Source of the DNA: Bordetella sp. H567
GTDB taxonomy: Bacteria > Pseudomonadota > Gammaproteobacteria > Burkholderiales > Burkholderiaceae_B
Direction: 5' to 3'
Assembly (NCBI RefSeq): GCF_001704295.1
Contig: NZ_CP012334.1
Span: 3,422,084-3,486,083 of the forward strand
Length of the DNA stretch: 64,000 bases
The position numbers were made by a program, and so were the translations under genes. Shown here one piece after another: positions 1 through 9,653 of this stretch (position 1 is the stretch's first letter; each line of letters opens with the position of its first letter). The notes below the pieces were generated by a model. That model did no database searches. It was not told the origin of the DNA and saw nothing but the letters and a program-made list of their open reading frames with translations.

Positions 1-1052
1 GCGCGAACAGGCTCTACGGAGGTATCTTTGACTACGATGCCAAATCCGAGCGCCTGCAGGTCGTAAACGCGGAACTCGAAAATCCCGACGTCTGGAACGA
101 TCCCAAGCACGCGCAGGACCTGGGCCGCGAAAAGAAAGGCCTGGAAGATGTCGTGATGACGCTGTCCGCGCTGGGCAGCGGCCTGGCGGACGCCGCGGAA
201 CTCTTCGAACTGGCGGCCGCCGATGAAGACGACGCCACCCTGCTCTCCATCGAGACGGATGCCGCCGGCTTCCAGGAAAAACTGGAAGGCCTGGAATTCC
301 GCCGCATGTTCTCCAACCCGGCGGACCCGCTGAACTGCTTCCTGGATATCCAGGCCGGCGCCGGCGGTACCGAGGCCCAGGACTGGGCCTCGATGCTGCT
401 GCGCCAGTATCTGAAGTACTGCGAACGCAAGGGCTTCAAGGCCGAAGTCCTTGAAGAGTCGGAAGGCGAAGTCGCCGGCATCAAGTCCGCCACCATCAAG
501 GTGGAAGGCGAATACGCATTCGGCTACTTGCGCACGGAAACCGGGGTGCATCGCCTGGTGCGCAAAAGCCCCTTTGACTCCTCCGGCGGCCGGCACACCT
601 CGTTCGCCAGCGTATTCGTGTATCCCGAGATCGACGACTCTTTCGAAATCGAGATCAATCCGGCGGACCTGCGCGTGGATACCTACCGTGCCAGCGGCGC
701 CGGCGGCCAGCACATCAACAAGACGGACTCCGCCGTCCGTATCACGCACATGCCGACCGGCATCGTCGTGCAGTGCCAGAACGACCGTTCGCAGCACCGC
801 AACCGCGCCGAAGCCATGCAGATGCTGAAGTCGCGGCTGTACGAACTGGAAATGCGCAACCGGATGGCCGAACAGCAGAAGCTGGAAGACTCCAAGACCG
901 ACGTGGGCTGGGGCCACCAGATCCGCTCCTACGTCCTGGACCAGAGCCGGATCAAAGATCTGCGCACCAACGTGGAAATCTCGAATACCCAGAAAGTCCT
1001 GGACGGCGATCTCGATCCCTTCATCCAGGCCAGCCTGAAACAGGGCGTCTGA
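1..1052 (+). CDS. prfB: Peptide chain release factor 2 (RF2), 5' partial, with programmed +1 frameshift
   Basis: RF2 recognises UGA and UAA stop codons in the ribosomal A site and triggers peptidyl-tRNA hydrolysis. The window opens about 16 codons into the gene. The first frame runs from base 2 to CTT TGA (26-31), and reading resumes +1 at GAC (30-32) to give ...[14 protein letters not shown], matching the E. coli RF2 shift region. The frame then stays open to the stop at 1050-1052 (340 residues after the shift). The stop-codon-recognition tripeptide SPF is at 567-575 and the catalytic GGQ at 702-710. If 25 residues precede the shift as in E. coli, these are residues 205-207 and 250-252, the usual RF2 positions. 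lysS follows one gene downstream, a common neighbour of prfB. Confidence 0.97.
   Translation, partial: ANRLYGGIFDYDAKSERLQVVNAELENPDVWNDPKHAQDLGREKKGLEDVVMTLSALGSGLADAAELFELAAADEDDATLLSIETDAAGFQEKLEGLEFRRMFSNPADPLNCFLDIQAGAGGTEAQDWASMLLRQYLKYCERKGFKAEVLEESEGEVAGIKSATIKVEGEYAFGYLRTETGVHRLVRKSPFDSSGGRHTSFASVFVYPEIDDSFEIEINPADLRVDTYRASGAGGQHINKTDSAVRITHMPTGIVVQCQNDRSQHRNRAEAMQMLKSRLYELEMRNRMAEQQKLEDSKTDVGWGHQIRSYVLDQSRIKDLRTNVEISNTQKVLDGDLDPFIQASLKQGV
17..32 (+). promoter_or_regulatory. prfB: prfB autoregulatory +1 frameshift signal
   Basis: CGGAGGTATCTTTGAC contains the three known parts of the RF2 recoding site: a Shine-Dalgarno-like GGAGG, a three-base spacer (TAT), and the slippery CTT followed by an in-frame TGA with C as the next base. 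In this well-known autoregulation, low RF2 makes the ribosome pause at the poorly recognised UGAC and slip +1. The E. coli element has AGGGGG in place of CGGAGG. Confidence 0.95.
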
Positions 1053-1104
1053 CGCCCCGCGGTTTTCCTCCCACCCCTTGACGCACGCGCACAAAGGCCA
1101 TTCC

Positions 1105-1860
1105 ATGACCCACTCCGTAGTCGTTCTGACCGGCGCTTCCCGCGGCATCGGCGCCGCCCTGGCGCGCCAACTGGCAAAATCCGGCACCCGCTTGATCACG
1201 CTGGCGCGCCGGCAGGATCCTGAACTGGCCGCCCATGCCTCGGCCCAAGGGGCGGAGCTGGAGCAGATCGCCGTGGATCTGTCGGATACGGCGGCCGCCA
1301 CCGCTGTCGCCGCGCGCGTGGCCGCCGGCTTGCCGCGCGACGCGAAGCGCTATGTGCTGATCAACAATGCCGGCACGGTCAACCCGGTGTCGTCGGTAGA
1401 CGCCCTGGACGATGCGGCGGCGATCAACCAGGCCCTGAATCTGAACGTCGTGGCGGTGATGCTGCTGACCTCGCGCTTCCTGGCCGCGACCCGCGGCCTG
1501 CAGGCCGATCGGCGCGTGCTGAACATTTCTTCCGGCGCCGGCCGCAATCCCACCGCCGGCTGGGGCGTCTACTGCGCCACCAAGGCCGCGCTGGATATGT
1601 ACACGCGTGTCGCCAAGCAGGAACAGGACGCCCACGGCGCCAAACTGGTTTCGCTGGCGCCCGGCGTCGTCGATACCGACATGCAAGGCGTGATCCGCTC
1701 CAGCGATCCCGCCGCCTTCCCCGCCCTGCCCCGCTTCCAGGACCTGCATGCCGGCGGCAAGCTGGCCGCCCCGGCAGACGTCGCGGCGCGCATTGCCGCC
1801 TATCTTGAACGCGACGATTTCGGGACCACCGAGATCGACGACATCCGCAATTACAACTGA
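1105..1860 (+). CDS. SDR-family NAD(P)-dependent oxidoreductase
   Basis: A classical short-chain dehydrogenase of 251 residues. The N-terminal Rossmann motif TGASRGIG lies at about residues 8-15, followed by an NNAG motif and the catalytic YCATK (Tyr-x-x-x-Lys) with an upstream Ser in ISSGAG. I chose ATG 1105 because AAAGG lies seven bases upstream and it puts the glycine-rich motif at the usual distance from the N-terminus; a TTG at 1078 would add nine unusual residues. The set of motifs resembles the benzil reductase/sepiapterin-reductase-like branch, but substrate cannot be read from sequence. It sits between prfB and lysS, eight bases before lysS, so it is probably co-transcribed with them. 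Confidence 0.85.
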   Translation: MTHSVVVLTGASRGIGAALARQLAKSGTRLITLARRQDPELAAHASAQGAELEQIAVDLSDTAAATAVAARVAAGLPRDAKRYVLINNAGTVNPVSSVDALDDAAAINQALNLNVVAVMLLTSRFLAATRGLQADRRVLNISSGAGRNPTAGWGVYCATKAALDMYTRVAKQEQDAHGAKLVSLAPGVVDTDMQGVIRSSDPAAFPALPRFQDLHAGGKLAAPADVAARIAAYLERDDFGTTEIDDIRNYN

Positions 1861-1868
1861 TCCGTACC

Positions 1869-3389
1869 ATGACCGATACTTCGACCGCCCCCGTCGCGCA
1901 GGACGAGAACCGGCTGATCGCCGAACGGCGAACCAAGCTGGCCAAGCTGCGCGAAAGCGGCCCCGCCTACCCGAACGACTTCACGCCGGACGCCCGCGCG
2001 GCCGACTTGCACGCGCAATACGACGGCACGGAGCAGGATGCCCTGGCCTCCCTCGGCAAGGTCGTCAAGGTGGCCGGCCGCATGATGCTCAAGCGCGTCA
2101 TGGGCAAGGCAAGCTTCGCCACGGTGCAGGACGCCAGCGGTCGCATCCAGATCTATCTGGACCGCGGCGTGCTGGGCGAAGATAGCTATGCCGCGTTCAA
2201 GCAATGGGACATCGGCGATGTCATCGCGGTCGAAGGCACGGTCTTCAAGACCAACAAGGGCGAACTTTCCATCCATGCCACGCAGGCACGGCTGCTGTCG
2301 AAGTCCCTGCGCCCGCTTCCCGACAAGTTCCACGGCGTGGCCGACACGGAGCTGCGCTATCGCCAGCGCTACGTCGACCTCATCATGACCGAGGCCACGC
2401 GCCGCACCTTCGAGGCGCGCAGCAAGACCATAGGCGCCATCCGCAAGAGCATGCTGGATGCTGGTTTTCTGGAAGTCGAAACGCCCATGCTGCACCCCAT
2501 CCCGGGAGGGGCCGCGGCCAAGCCTTTCGTGACGCACCACAATGCGCTCGATATGGAAATGTTCCTGCGCATCGCGCCCGAGCTCTACCTGAAGCGTCTG
2601 ATCGTGGGCGGCTTCGATCGTGTCTTCGAGATCAACCGCAACTTCCGCAATGAAGGCGTCAGCCCGCGCCACAATCCGGAATTCACCATGATGGAGTTCT
2701 ACGCCGCGTACACGGATTACCGCTGGCTCATGGACTTCACCGAACAACTGATCCGCCAGGCGGCGATCGCGGCCGCGGGCAGCGCGGTCTTGACCTACCA
2801 GGAACGCGAGCTGGACCTTTCCCGGCCCTTCGACCGCCTGACCATCTGCGATGCCATCCTGAAGTACGCGCCGGGCTATACCCAGGTGCAGCTGGACGAC
2901 GCCGCCTTCCTGCGCACGGAACTGAAGAGGTTGAAGGTGGATGTGGACGCGCCGCCGCTGTCGCGTGCCGGCCTGGGCGCGCTGCAGCTGGCGCTGTTCG
3001 AGGAAACCGCCGAAGCGCAGCTCTGGAATCCCACCTACATCATCGACTATCCGGTGGAAGTTTCGCCCCTGGCGCGCGCCTCGGACGCGCGTCTCGGCAT
3101 CACGGAACGCTTCGAACTGTTCATCACGGGCCGGGAGATCGCCAACGGCTTCTCGGAACTGAACGACCCGGAAGACCAGGCCGAACGTTTCCGCGCCCAG
3201 GTCGAAGCCAAGGATGCCGGCGACGAAGAGGCCATGTACTACGACGCGGACTACATCCGGGCGCTGGAATACGGCATGCCGCCCACCGGGGGCTGTGGCA
3301 TCGGCATCGATCGCCTGGTCATGCTGCTGACCGACAGCCCCAGCATACGGGACGTCATCCTGTTTCCGCACCTGCGGCGCGAAGACTGA
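1869..3389 (+). CDS. lysS: Lysyl-tRNA synthetase, class II
   Basis: Charges tRNA-Lys with lysine in the cytoplasm. The 506-residue length is normal for bacterial LysS. An N-terminal OB-fold anticodon-binding domain (about residues 60-165, with [16 protein letters not shown]) precedes the class II catalytic core: motif 2 around [20 protein letters not shown] (about 255-275) and motif 3 in [13 protein letters not shown] (about 475-487). The conserved [15 protein letters not shown] stretch of the lysine site is present. The ATG is eight bases after the SDR stop. No internal stop or motif loss is seen. Confidence 0.97.
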   Translation: MTDTSTAPVAQDENRLIAERRTKLAKLRESGPAYPNDFTPDARAADLHAQYDGTEQDALASLGKVVKVAGRMMLKRVMGKASFATVQDASGRIQIYLDRGVLGEDSYAAFKQWDIGDVIAVEGTVFKTNKGELSIHATQARLLSKSLRPLPDKFHGVADTELRYRQRYVDLIMTEATRRTFEARSKTIGAIRKSMLDAGFLEVETPMLHPIPGGAAAKPFVTHHNALDMEMFLRIAPELYLKRLIVGGFDRVFEINRNFRNEGVSPRHNPEFTMMEFYAAYTDYRWLMDFTEQLIRQAAIAAAGSAVLTYQERELDLSRPFDRLTICDAILKYAPGYTQVQLDDAAFLRTELKRLKVDVDAPPLSRAGLGALQLALFEETAEAQLWNPTYIIDYPVEVSPLARASDARLGITERFELFITGREIANGFSELNDPEDQAERFRAQVEAKDAGDEEAMYYDADYIRALEYGMPPTGGCGIGIDRLVMLLTDSPSIRDVILFPHLRRED

Positions 3390-3395
3390 ACCCGC

Positions 3396-3417
3396 GGGCA
3401 TCCCGCAACGGATGCCC
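3396..3417. terminator. Possible hairpin terminator between lysS and the convergent mgs-like gene
   Basis: GGGCATCC and GGATGCCC form a perfect 8-bp stem around a six-base loop, 7 nt after the lysS stop and 57 nt before the end of the opposing gene. There is no clear T-tract on either strand, so termination is only suggested by position and stem strength. Confidence 0.4.
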
Positions 3418-3473
3418 CGCTTACCGTCCGCCCTCTCCGACACGGGCGGCGGCTCATGGTCGGCGGCCTTGGG

Positions 3474-4370
3474 CTAGTTTCCGGGTGCCGCGTCCCGCAG
3501 GATCACGGCCTGCGCCCAGCGCCGCGCCACCGCGGGCGAGGTGGCGCACGCGGCCACCCGCGTCACCACTCGCACGGCACGCTCCAGCAGCTGGATATCC
3601 GCTTCGTGCTGCCGTGCGACGTGCGGATCCTCGAAGAAAATCACCCGCTGGCATTGCCGTTCGAGCACGAGTTCGGCGATCTGGGCGTCACCGCCCAGGG
3701 GGCCGCTCAGGTAGCGGTGCGTCCAGGACTGGTCCTTGGGCCAGCCGCGCGACCACGCAAGCTCGTTCAGACGGCCGCCGGTCGTGCCCGTGGCCACCCG
3801 GCGCCGAAAGCGCGACAGCACATCGAAATGAGCGTCGGCAAAGGCCACCATCTCGTCCTTCAGGGCATCATGGGCCACCAGTGCCAGCGTCTGCGCTGAA
3901 AAATCGAAGAGCTCGGCGGCCGCCGGTTCCGGGCTCAATCCTGCATGCAGGCGTTCCACCTCTATCCATTCGCGTGCGCCGGCCAGTGTGGAAATAAAGG
4001 GCTTGCCGTGCGTGACGCATTGGCGCTTCAGCGCCTGCGCCTCCGGAAAGATCGAAGAGGGATCGACCGGATCGATGAAATAGATCGCCCCGTCGAACGG
4101 CACCGTGCCGTCGCCCCCTTCCGTCACCCGCGCGACCAGCTTCATCAGGCCGCCGTCGCGGCCGTACGGATAGCGGATCAGCCCCGCGTAGCCCTGCAGC
4201 ATGCCTTCGCGCGAAATGGCGTCATGCGTGCGGCCGACGGTGTAGAGATGTATCCCCATTTCGCGGATGCCGGCCGAGCAGGCACGCAGCCAGTCGAACA
4301 GCACGGCATCGGGTGTCTCGTGATGCAGCCTGTTGGCGGCGAGGCCGAATCGCAGGATGGGGATGGACAT
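3474..4370 (-). CDS. Methylglyoxal-synthase-like protein with two tandem MGS-fold domains
   Basis: 298 residues, about twice the length of E. coli MgsA (152). Residues 160-290 match methylglyoxal synthase: VAHD (165-168), the phosphate-loop ATGTTG (193-198), SGPLGGDAQ (222-230) with the catalytic-base Asp228, and FFEDP...H255-E-A-D258, equivalent to E. coli His98/Asp101. MgsA converts dihydroxyacetone phosphate to methylglyoxal and phosphate. Residues 5-136 have the same order of elements in degenerate form (TVGRTH, YPYGRDGGLMKLV, AIYFIDPVDP), without the TGTTG loop or the catalytic His. I infer an internal duplication in which the first copy lost catalysis; that copy could be regulatory or structural. 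A TATTAT -10-like box lies at 4401-4406 on this strand. The gene lies beyond the isc terminator, so it is probably its own unit. Confidence 0.75.
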   Translation of the reverse strand: MSIPILRFGLAANRLHHETPDAVLFDWLRACSAGIREMGIHLYTVGRTHDAISREGMLQGYAGLIRYPYGRDGGLMKLVARVTEGGDGTVPFDGAIYFIDPVDPSSIFPEAQALKRQCVTHGKPFISTLAGAREWIEVERLHAGLSPEPAAAELFDFSAQTLALVAHDALKDEMVAFADAHFDVLSRFRRRVATGTTGGRLNELAWSRGWPKDQSWTHRYLSGPLGGDAQIAELVLERQCQRVIFFEDPHVARQHEADIQLLERAVRVVTRVAACATSPAVARRWAQAVILRDAAPGN

Positions 4371-4438
4371 GGCGGGACACCGAAGTCGGGGCAGCTAGGG
4401 ATAATACCGCTACCGCCCCACTGGAACCGTGTCAGCCG

Positions 4439-4460
4439 GAAAAAGCACTGCGTCAGTGCT
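4439..4460 (-). terminator. Rho-independent terminator of the isc operon
   Basis: On the minus strand AGCACTG-ACG-CAGTGCT forms a perfect 7-bp stem with a three-base loop, followed directly by five T. It lies about 155 bases downstream of the iscX stop and before the mgs-like gene, and so separates the two units. Confidence 0.7.
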
Positions 4461-4614
4461 GAGCACGTCCGTCCCGGGCAGGCGAGCGCTCTTGCAGCGC
4501 CCCGGGCCCGTATTCAGCGAGCCAGAGCCGCCGTGTCGGTGCCCGAACGCCCGTGTGGGGCCTTGGAAGCCCGTGCCAGGCGCAAGGAAAACGCCGGGTC
4601 AGGCACGGCCCGGC

Positions 4615-4809
4615 TCAGGCCGCCTCGTCGATCCAGGCCTGCTGGATGGCTTCCAGGATTTTTTCGCCGCAATGCTTGGGATCGTCGTCGAAATCCGGCA
4701 GGGCCAGCACCAGGTCGCGCAGCGCCGTGAAACGGACCAGGGCGGGATCGATGCCCGGGTGCCCATCGGCAAGCGCCGCCGCGATATCGTTAATATCGGT
4801 CCACTTCAT
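4615..4809 (-). CDS. iscX: Fe-S assembly protein IscX
   Basis: A 64-residue acidic protein starting MKWTDINDIA and containing FTALRDLVLALPDFDDDP, the hallmark of IscX (YfhJ). IscX binds IscS and iron and modulates cysteine desulfurase activity during cluster assembly. The length equals the family norm (about 66). Its ATG overlaps the fdx stop (ATGA), and a strong AAGGAGA lies within the end of fdx, which fixes the start. It is the last gene of the isc operon, as in other proteobacteria. Confidence 0.95.
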   Translation of the reverse strand: MKWTDINDIAAALADGHPGIDPALVRFTALRDLVLALPDFDDDPKHCGEKILEAIQQAWIDEAA

Positions 4810-5150
4810 CAGTGGCTCTCCTTGGCGTGGTTGATACTGTAGCGCGGGATTTCCACGGTAATGTCCTGGTCGGCCAGCATGGCCTGGCAAGACAAGCGAG
4901 AGGTCGACGTCAGGCCCCAGGCCTTGTCCAGCAGGTCCTCTTCCATATCGGTGGCCTCGTCCAGCGACTGGTAGCCCTGGCGCACGATGACGTGGCAGGT
5001 CGTACACGCGCACGACAGCTCGCAGGCGTGCTCGATTTCCACGTCGTGATCCAGAAGCACGCGGCAGATCGACACGCCGGCGGGGGCGTCGTCGATGACT
5101 TTGCCCTCTGGACAGACATCGGGATGGGGCAATACGGTCAGTTTCGGCAT
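4809..5150 (-). CDS. fdx: ISC-type [2Fe-2S] ferredoxin
   Basis: 113-residue adrenodoxin/ISC-type ferredoxin that supplies electrons for Fe-S cluster assembly. The cluster ligands are Cys43, Cys49, Cys52 (in HACELSCACTTCH) and Cys88 (in RLSCQ); Cys47 corresponds to the extra non-ligand Cys of E. coli Fdx. It starts MPKLTVLPH and lies 26 bases after hscA. No good Shine-Dalgarno is visible upstream (TTTCCTTTCCCATC), so translation may depend on coupling with hscA. Confidence 0.95.
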   Translation of the reverse strand: MPKLTVLPHPDVCPEGKVIDDAPAGVSICRVLLDHDVEIEHACELSCACTTCHVIVRQGYQSLDEATDMEEDLLDKAWGLTSTSRLSCQAMLADQDITVEIPRYSINHAKESH

Positions 5151-5176
5151 GATGGGAAAGGAAAATAAACGACCGC

Positions 5177-7042
5177 TCAGGTCAACTCGTCCAGCTTGCG
5201 GCCCGACAAGGCCCGGCGAATGCTGCGGTCCATGCGGCGAGCCGCAAAGTCCTCCGTCGATGCCGACAGTGCCTGCACCGCGGCGCGTACGGCGTCGACG
5301 TCTTCGTTGTCCTGGGCAGCCTCGGCCCGCACCAATGCCGCGTCCACGCGGGCTCGCTCCTCGGCGTCCAGCAGGTCGCCGTCCACGGCCAGCGCCGCGC
5401 GCACCGATTCGGCCAATTGACGCGCTTCCACCTGCTGTTCGCGCAGCATGCGCGCCCGCGCATCGGCGTCCGCCTGGTCGATGCTGTCGGCCAGCATGCG
5501 GGTGATCTCGTCATCGGAAAGGCCATAGGAAGGCTTCACCGTCACGGAAGCCTCCACCCCGGTGCTCTGCTCGCGCGCGGTCACGCCCAACAACCCGTCG
5601 GCGTCGACCTGGAAGGTCACACGGATGCGCGCCGCCCCCGCCACCATCGGCGGGATTCCGCGCAGTTCGAAGCGGGCCAGCGAGCGGCAGGCGGAGACCA
5701 GCTCCCGTTCGCCCTGTACCACATGGATGCTCATCGCACCCTGGCCGTCCTTGAACGTCGTGAATTCCTGCGCCCGCGCGACCGGAATCGTGCTGTTGCG
5801 CGGGATGATGCGTTCCACCAGCCCGCCCATGGTTTCCAGGCCCAGCGACAGCGGGATGACGTCCAGCAGCAGCCAGTCTTCGCCGGGCGCGCGGTTGCCG
5901 GCCAGCAGATTGGCCTGCAGGGCGGCGCCCAGGGCCACCACCTGGTCCGGATCCAGATCGGTCAGCGGGGTCTGGCCGAACAGTTCGCCGACGGCGCGCT
6001 GCACGACAGGCATGCGCGTGGCGCCGCCCACCATCACCACCCCGCGTACGTCCGAGGCCGCCAGCTTCGCGTCGCGCAAGGCGCGCCGCGCACAGTCCAG
6101 CGTGCGTTCGATCAACGGTGCGGCCAGGGTTTCAAACGCCAGGCGGGTCAGCGGCACGTCCACCGCCGTCCCGTCCTGCAACTGGAAGCTCACGGTGGTT
6201 TCCGCGACATCGGACAAGCGCTCACGGGCCGCGCGCGACGCCACCATCAGGGCGCGCTTGTCATGGCGCGACCAACCGTCCGACCGGGCCACCTCGGCCA
6301 TGACCCGTTGCGAGATCAAGGCATCGAAATCGTCACCGCCCAGGGCGGTATCCCCACCGGTGGAGACGACTTCGAACACGCCCTTGGTCAGCCGCAGTAT
6401 GGACACATCGAACGTGCCCCCGCCCAGGTCATAGACGGCGTACACGCCTTCCGAGGCGTTCTCCAACCCATAGGCAATGGCCGCCGCGGTCGGTTCGTTC
6501 AGCAGGCGCAACACGTTCAGGCCGGCCAGCCGCGCGGCGTCGCGCGTGGCCTGCCGCTGGGCATCGTCGAAGTACGCGGGCACCGTGATCACGGCGCCCA
6601 CCAGTTCGTCGCCCAGCGCCGCTTCCGCACGGCTGCGCAGCCGCGCCAGGATGTGGGCGGATACTTCCACGGGGCTGAGATCGCCCTGCGCGGTGTGCAG
6701 ACGCACCATGCCGGGGGCGTCGACCAGGTCGTAGCCCGCGCCCGACGCACGTACTTCGTCGGCCGTGCGCCCCATGAACCGTTTCACCGACACGATGGTG
6801 TTGCCGGGATCCTCTGCCTGGGCAGCCAGGGCCTCGTGCCCCACGACCGGCTCGCCGTCCGGCAGATACCGCACCGCCGATGGCAGCAGCGCGCGGCCAG
6901 CCTCGTCCCGCAGCACTTCGGGCACGCTGCTGCGCACCGTGGCGACCAGCGAGTTGGTCGTGCCCAGGTCTATTCCGACCGCGAGCTTGCGCTCGTGCGG
7001 CGCGGGGGATTCACCCGGTTCGGAAATCTGCAGTAAAGCCAT
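5177..7042 (-). CDS. hscA: Fe-S biogenesis Hsp70 chaperone HscA
   Basis: 621-residue specialised Hsp70. With HscB it binds the LPPVK motif of IscU and drives cluster release by ATP hydrolysis. The nucleotide-binding domain starts [16 protein letters not shown] and contains [13 protein letters not shown] and [14 protein letters not shown] substrate-binding domain (from about residue 390, [12 protein letters not shown]) and an alpha-helical lid follow. Length matches E. coli HscA (616). The start codon has no clear Shine-Dalgarno; the 66-base gap after hscB carries TATAAA shortly before the ATG. Confidence 0.97.
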   Translation of the reverse strand: MALLQISEPGESPAPHERKLAVGIDLGTTNSLVATVRSSVPEVLRDEAGRALLPSAVRYLPDGEPVVGHEALAAQAEDPGNTIVSVKRFMGRTADEVRASGAGYDLVDAPGMVRLHTAQGDLSPVEVSAHILARLRSRAEAALGDELVGAVITVPAYFDDAQRQATRDAARLAGLNVLRLLNEPTAAAIAYGLENASEGVYAVYDLGGGTFDVSILRLTKGVFEVVSTGGDTALGGDDFDALISQRVMAEVARSDGWSRHDKRALMVASRAARERLSDVAETTVSFQLQDGTAVDVPLTRLAFETLAAPLIERTLDCARRALRDAKLAASDVRGVVMVGGATRMPVVQRAVGELFGQTPLTDLDPDQVVALGAALQANLLAGNRAPGEDWLLLDVIPLSLGLETMGGLVERIIPRNSTIPVARAQEFTTFKDGQGAMSIHVVQGERELVSACRSLARFELRGIPPMVAGAARIRVTFQVDADGLLGVTAREQSTGVEASVTVKPSYGLSDDEITRMLADSIDQADADARARMLREQQVEARQLAESVRAALAVDGDLLDAEERARVDAALVRAEAAQDNEDVDAVRAAVQALSASTEDFAARRMDRSIRRALSGRKLDELT

Positions 7043-7108
7043 GGTTGGGATTTATAAGTGTGTGAATGACGGCAGACCCGCTGCCGGCCCATCCGGCGAT
7101 GAAGCGGC

Positions 7109-7627
7109 CTAATCGATGGCCTGCGCGAGTTCCTGGCTTATCTTTCGCACGAACATCCATTCGCGGATCTTCGTGGCGGCACCTGCCGCGTCGCGCCGCT
7201 GATCCAGCAGACCGGACACCTGGCGCTGGAAATCGGCTTCCGCTTCCTGCAGCTCGGCTCGCAGCGTCTCGGCCTCCGGGCCCGTGCCGCCCTGCTCGCG
7301 CACGTCGTCCAGCATTTCCCGCCAGGCCATCTGCTGCATCAGGAAATCGGTATCCATGGACGTATTGCTTTCCGTCTGCAGATCGACGCCCGCCTGCTCG
7401 CACAGATAACGTGCGCGCAGCAAGGGATCGCGCAGCTGCCGATATGCCTCGTTCGCGCGCGCGGACCACTGCATGGCCACCCGGCGTTCGGCGGGCGAGG
7501 CCGTGGCGTAGCGGTCGGGATGCACCTGGGCGGCGACGGCCCGCCACGCGTGCTCCAGCTGCGTGGCGTCGATCTCGAACCGCGCCGGCAGACCGAACAG
7601 TGAAAAATGATCGTCGACGGCTGCCAA
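7109..7627 (-). CDS. hscB: Fe-S biogenesis J-domain co-chaperone HscB
   Basis: 172-residue DnaJ-type co-chaperone that recruits IscU to HscA and stimulates its ATPase. The N-terminal J domain begins with DDHFSLFGLP and holds the essential HPD within QVHPDRYATASP (about residues 37-40). The C-terminal three-helix bundle that binds IscU follows (WREMLDDVRE and later). Length matches E. coli HscB (171). The start lies three bases after the iscA stop. Confidence 0.96.
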   Translation of the reverse strand: MAAVDDHFSLFGLPARFEIDATQLEHAWRAVAAQVHPDRYATASPAERRVAMQWSARANEAYRQLRDPLLRARYLCEQAGVDLQTESNTSMDTDFLMQQMAWREMLDDVREQGGTGPEAETLRAELQEAEADFQRQVSGLLDQRRDAAGAATKIREWMFVRKISQELAQAID

Positions 7628-7630
7628 GGT

Positions 7631-7954
7631 TTACACCGTGAAGGACTCGCCGCAGCCGCAGGTCGCCTTTTCGTTGGGATTGTAGAACTTGAACCCTTCG
7701 TTCAGCCCTTCGCGCGCATAGTCCAGTTCCGTCCCGTCGATATACGCCAGGCTTTTCGGATCCACGAACACCTTCACGCCATGGCTTTCGAAGACCTGGT
7801 CGGCGGCATCGGGCTCGTCCACGTATTCCAGCTTATAGGCCATCCCGGAACAGCCGGTGGTCCTGACGCCCAGACGCAAGCCCACGCCTTTGCCGCGGCG
7901 CTGCAAATACCGGCTGATGTGGTTTGCCGCTTGAGGAGTCAGCGTGACGCCCAT
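7631..7954 (-). CDS. iscA: A-type Fe-S cluster carrier IscA
   Basis: 107-residue A-type carrier that takes Fe-S clusters, mainly [4Fe-4S], to apoproteins. The three conserved cysteines are present: Cys35 in TTGCSGMAY and Cys99/Cys101 in the C-terminal CGCGES. I chose ATG 7954 ([12 protein letters not shown]) because it gives the family length and follows the iscU stop by one base; an upstream frame extension would overlap iscU by about 60 bases. Confidence 0.95.
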   Translation of the reverse strand: MGVTLTPQAANHISRYLQRRGKGVGLRLGVRTTGCSGMAYKLEYVDEPDAADQVFESHGVKVFVDPKSLAYIDGTELDYAREGLNEGFKFYNPNEKATCGCGESFTV

Positions 7955-7955
7955 A

Positions 7956-8342
7956 TCAACTCCGGGAATGCTTGTCTTTGTAATCCTTGACGGCCGCCTT
8001 GATGGCGTCTTCCGCAAGGATGGAACAGTGGATCTTCACCGGCGGCAGGGCCAGCTCTTCGGCGATCTGCGTATTGCGGATGTTCATCGCCTCGTCCAGC
8101 GTCTTGCCCTTGACCCATTCGGTCACCAGCGAGCTGGAAGCAATGGCCGAGCCGCAGCCATAGGTCTTGAACCGCGCGTCTTCGATGACGCCGCTGGCAT
8201 TGACCCTGATCTGCAGCTTCATCACGTCGCCACAGGCCGGCGCGCCGACCATGCCGGTTCCGACGGAATCGTCGCCCTTTTCGAAGGACCCCACGTTGCG
8301 GGGGTTTTCGTAGTGATCCAGAACTTTTTCGCTATATGCCAT
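7956..8342 (-). CDS. iscU: Fe-S cluster scaffold protein IscU
   Basis: 128-residue scaffold on which IscS-derived sulfur and iron form the first [2Fe-2S] cluster. All functional residues are visible: Cys37 and Asp39 (PACGD), Cys63 (YGCGS), Cys106 (HCS), and the HscA recognition motif LPPVK just before it. It starts [18 protein letters not shown], typical of the family. GGGGAGA lies about seven bases before the ATG. Confidence 0.98.
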   Translation of the reverse strand: MAYSEKVLDHYENPRNVGSFEKGDDSVGTGMVGAPACGDVMKLQIRVNASGVIEDARFKTYGCGSAIASSSLVTEWVKGKTLDEAMNIRNTQIAEELALPPVKIHCSILAEDAIKAAVKDYKDKHSRS

Positions 8343-8353
8343 GATATTTCTCC

Positions 8354-8370
8354 CCTTCGCCAGGCGAAGG
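8354..8370. other. 17-base palindrome in the iscS-iscU gap
   Basis: CCTTCGCC-A-GGCGAAGG is a perfect inverted repeat in the 78-base gap between iscS and iscU, just upstream of the iscU Shine-Dalgarno. As RNA it would fold into a 6-7 bp hairpin. It could stabilise the iscU-and-downstream mRNA segment or mark a processing point; this is inference from position only. Confidence 0.55.
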
Positions 8371-8420
8371 CAATTTGAATTCGCTCGCGCGGTACGGCGG
8401 GCGCCCCTGCGGGTTACCGG

Positions 8421-9632
8421 TCAGTGCGCCGCCCACTGCACGCTGTTCAAATCCACGCCTTCCTTGGCCATTTCCCAAAGCGGCGACATGTCGCGCAGCT
8501 TGCCGACCCGCTTCTTCAGCAGATCGACGGTAAAGTCGATTTCCTGTTCCGTGGTAAAGCGTCCAATCGTGAAGCGGATGGAACTGTGCGCCAGTTCATC
8601 GTTGCGGCCCAGGGCGCGCAGCACATAGGACGGCTCCAGGCTGGCGGAGGTACAGGCCGACCCGCTGGACACCGCCAGTTCCTTGACGGCCATGATCAGC
8701 GACTCGCCTTCCACGTAGTTGAAGCTGACGTTCAGGTTGTGCGGCACGCGGCGATCCATATCGCCATTCAGGTAGACCTCTTCGATTCCCGACAAGCCCG
8801 CCCAGAGGCGGTCCCGCAGCATACGGATACGCTCGTTCTCCGTGCCCATTTCCTCGCGCGCCAGGCGGAAGGCTTCGCCCATGCCGACGATCTGGTGCGT
8901 GGGCAGCGTGCCGGACCGAAAGCCCCGCTCGTGGCCACCGCCATGCATCTGGGCTTCGATGCGCACACGGGGCTTGCGCCGCACATACAAGGCGCCTATG
9001 CCCTTCGGGCCATAGGTTTTGTGCGCGGAAAACGACATCAAGTCGATCTTGAGCTTCTGCAGGTCGATTTCCACCTTGCCGGTCGCTTGCGCGGCGTCGA
9101 CATGAAAAATGATGCCGCGCTCGCGACAGATTTCGCCCAGCGTTTCGACGTCCTGGATGACACCGATCTCGTTGTTCACCATCATCACCGACACCAGGAC
9201 GGTATCGGGGCGCAGTGCCGCCTTGAACACATCCAGATCGATCAGGCCGTTTTCCATCACGTCCAGATACGTGACTTCGAAACCCTGGCGCTCCAGCTCA
9301 CGCGTGGTGTCCAGCACCGCCTTGTGCTCGGTCTTGACCGTAATGATGTGCTTGCCGCGTTCCTTGTAGAAATTCGCCGCACCCTTGATCGCCAGGTTGT
9401 CCGATTCCGTGGCGCCCGACGTCCAGATGATTTCACGCGGATCGGCGTTCACCAGCTTGGCGACCTCTTCACGGGCGCGTTCGACCGCATCCTCCGCTTC
9501 CCAGCCGATGGAGTGGCTGCGCGAGGCGGGGTTGCCGAAGTTTTCATACAGCCACGGCACCATTTTTTCCACCACGCGCGGATCGACCGGAGTCGTGGCG
9601 GAATAGTCGAGGTAGATGGGACGGTTGGTCAT
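8421..9632 (-). CDS. iscS: Cysteine desulfurase IscS
   Basis: 403-residue PLP enzyme that removes sulfur from cysteine and supplies it to IscU and to tRNA thiolation. The PLP lysine lies in [12 protein letters not shown], and the catalytic cysteine in [21 protein letters not shown], the loop typical of group I (IscS/NifS) desulfurases. It begins [23 protein letters not shown] precedes the ATG by about nine bases, and the gene follows iscR by 21 bases. Length matches E. coli IscS (404). Confidence 0.98.
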   Translation of the reverse strand: MTNRPIYLDYSATTPVDPRVVEKMVPWLYENFGNPASRSHSIGWEAEDAVERAREEVAKLVNADPREIIWTSGATESDNLAIKGAANFYKERGKHIITVKTEHKAVLDTTRELERQGFEVTYLDVMENGLIDLDVFKAALRPDTVLVSVMMVNNEIGVIQDVETLGEICRERGIIFHVDAAQATGKVEIDLQKLKIDLMSFSAHKTYGPKGIGALYVRRKPRVRIEAQMHGGGHERGFRSGTLPTHQIVGMGEAFRLAREEMGTENERIRMLRDRLWAGLSGIEEVYLNGDMDRRVPHNLNVSFNYVEGESLIMAVKELAVSSGSACTSASLEPSYVLRALGRNDELAHSSIRFTIGRFTTEQEIDFTVDLLKKRVGKLRDMSPLWEMAKEGVDLNSVQWAAH

Positions 9633-9653
9633 GTCGTACAGCTCCTGATTTTC

